Assembly: GCA_024762375.1 (NCBI GenBank)
Contig: JANTHQ010000123.1
Location: forward strand, 1 to 6,222
Source of the DNA: Anaerolineaceae bacterium
GTDB lineage: Bacteria; Chloroflexota; Anaerolineae; 4572-78
Reading direction: 5' to 3'
DNA length: 6,222 nt
The notes beneath the pieces are model-generated. The model worked only from the letters and a program-made list of their open reading frames with translations, ran no database searches and was not told the DNA's origin. The translations under genes and the position numbers were made by a program. Of the stretch, positions 5,760 through 6,222 are shown piece by piece (positions within the stretch are counted from its first letter, which is position 1; each line of letters starts with the position of its first letter).

Positions 5760-5779
5760 ATTCCCGCCTTCGCGGGAAT
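5760..5779. repeat. dRS3-like 20-bp palindrome
   Basis: ATTCCC, 8 bases, GGGAAT: an exact match to the dRS3 layout described in Neisseria. Here it forms a perfect 8-bp stem (ATTCCCGC with GCGGGAAT) and a CTTC loop. The flanks, TGG before and GACA after, also match the widely dispersed form of this repeat known from many bacterial genomes. It lies 24 bases before the batD ATG. Confidence 0.8.
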
Positions 5780-5803
5780 GACATCACTCAAAATGAACCG
5801 TCA

Positions 5804-6222
5804 ATGCGTAAACATCCGGTTTCCAAAAAATCGGTGTCTATCCGGTTTATCTGCGGATTATTTGTCATTTTGCTGCTGACGGTACCCGTATTGGCACAAT
5901 CGCCCATTACCGCTGCGGTTGACCGCACCACCATTGCCGCCGATGAAACCGTGACGCTGACGGTGGTGGTCAGCAGTCAATCACTCACTGCTCCGCGCCC
6001 GGAACTTCCCCCGCTCGACGGGTTCGAAATTGTCGGGACGAGCACATCCAATCAAATCAGCATGGTGGGAACCACCATCACCAGCGAAAGCCGCTATCAA
6101 TTTCAGTTGCGTCCGGTCAAAACCGGCGCGTTGACAATTCCCGCCATTTCTGTTTCGCTGAACGGGCAAACATATAGCACCGACCCCATCAGCGTCACTG
6201 TTGAGCAGGGCAATACCGCAGT
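5804..6222 (+). CDS. batD: BatD, N-terminal part (runs off the window)
   Basis: 139 codons are visible; complete BatD proteins are several times longer. Start chosen at ATG 5804 because it gives a compact signal peptide: basic start (MRKHPVSKKS), hydrophobic core at about 15-28, and VLA before Gln32. The frame is also open upstream with ATGs at 5669, 5690 and 5756, but these would run through the heptamer and hairpin repeats. The mature start reads ITAAVDRTTIAADETVTLTVVV (34-55), then LPPLDGFEIVGTS (69-81), QFQLRPVKTGALTIPAISV (104-122) and a GQTYSTDPISVTVEQG strand, the standard first domain of the BatD (oxygen tolerance) family. It should lie in the periplasm, anchored by a C-terminal helix beyond the window. 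No Shine-Dalgarno is visible. It is in the same frame as batC, with no stop codon between the batC TAG and the window end. Confidence 0.9.
   Translation, partial: MRKHPVSKKSVSIRFICGLFVILLLTVPVLAQSPITAAVDRTTIAADETVTLTVVVSSQSLTAPRPELPPLDGFEIVGTSTSNQISMVGTTITSESRYQFQLRPVKTGALTIPAISVSLNGQTYSTDPISVTVEQGNTA

Overview
The window carries most of a bat (aerotolerance-type) operon on the + strand: a DUF58 protein, a membrane-anchored BatD-like protein, BatA, BatB, BatC and the first 139 codons of BatD, which runs off the right edge. A MoxR AAA+ ATPase gene normally opens such operons and would be expected left of base 1, but it is not in the window. All six + strand genes encode envelope or envelope-linked proteins. 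DUF58, BatA and BatB each keep a von Willebrand A metal-binding (MIDAS) signature. BatC is a probable TPR lipoprotein. The second gene and BatD have secreted, Ig-like N-terminal parts. Together they would form a MoxR-driven inner-membrane complex for envelope or oxidative stress, as proposed for the family; the exact job is unknown.

Layout. 19-900 DUF58; 946-1914 BatD-like protein with a TTG start; 2027-3025 batA; 3130-4140 batB; 4123-4825 a two-gene module on the minus strand that splits batB from batC; 4868-5662 batC; 5663-5803 a spacer with two hairpins; 5804 to the edge, batD. The minus-strand pair is compact: its own extended -10 promoter, an 8-nt gene overlap, and the only strong Shine-Dalgarno in the window. 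It is visibly AT-richer than the bat genes. I read it as an inserted, toxin-antitoxin-like or otherwise self-contained accessory pair of unknown function. Its first gene has an in-frame TAG after codon 17, followed directly by a GTG.

A second theme is repeats. Four of the bat gene junctions are built of degenerate 7-bp units (families like TTGAACC/TGAAACC, GATTGGA, ATGAAYA, CAATNNN). They supply the start region of one gene, the stop codon of another, and the whole leader of batB. The junctions on either side of the inserted pair lack them. None of the six + strand genes has a recognisable Shine-Dalgarno sequence.

Organism. A bacterium of moderately high GC (bat coding lines sampled by eye reach about 65 percent, the inserted module about 32-37 percent). 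The bat operon with an extra BatD-like gene after DUF58 and the lack of Shine-Dalgarno sites are familiar from the Bacteroidota/Chlorobi side. The Pro/Thr/Ser-rich linker of BatC would also fit Chloroflexota. I cannot decide the phylum from this window.
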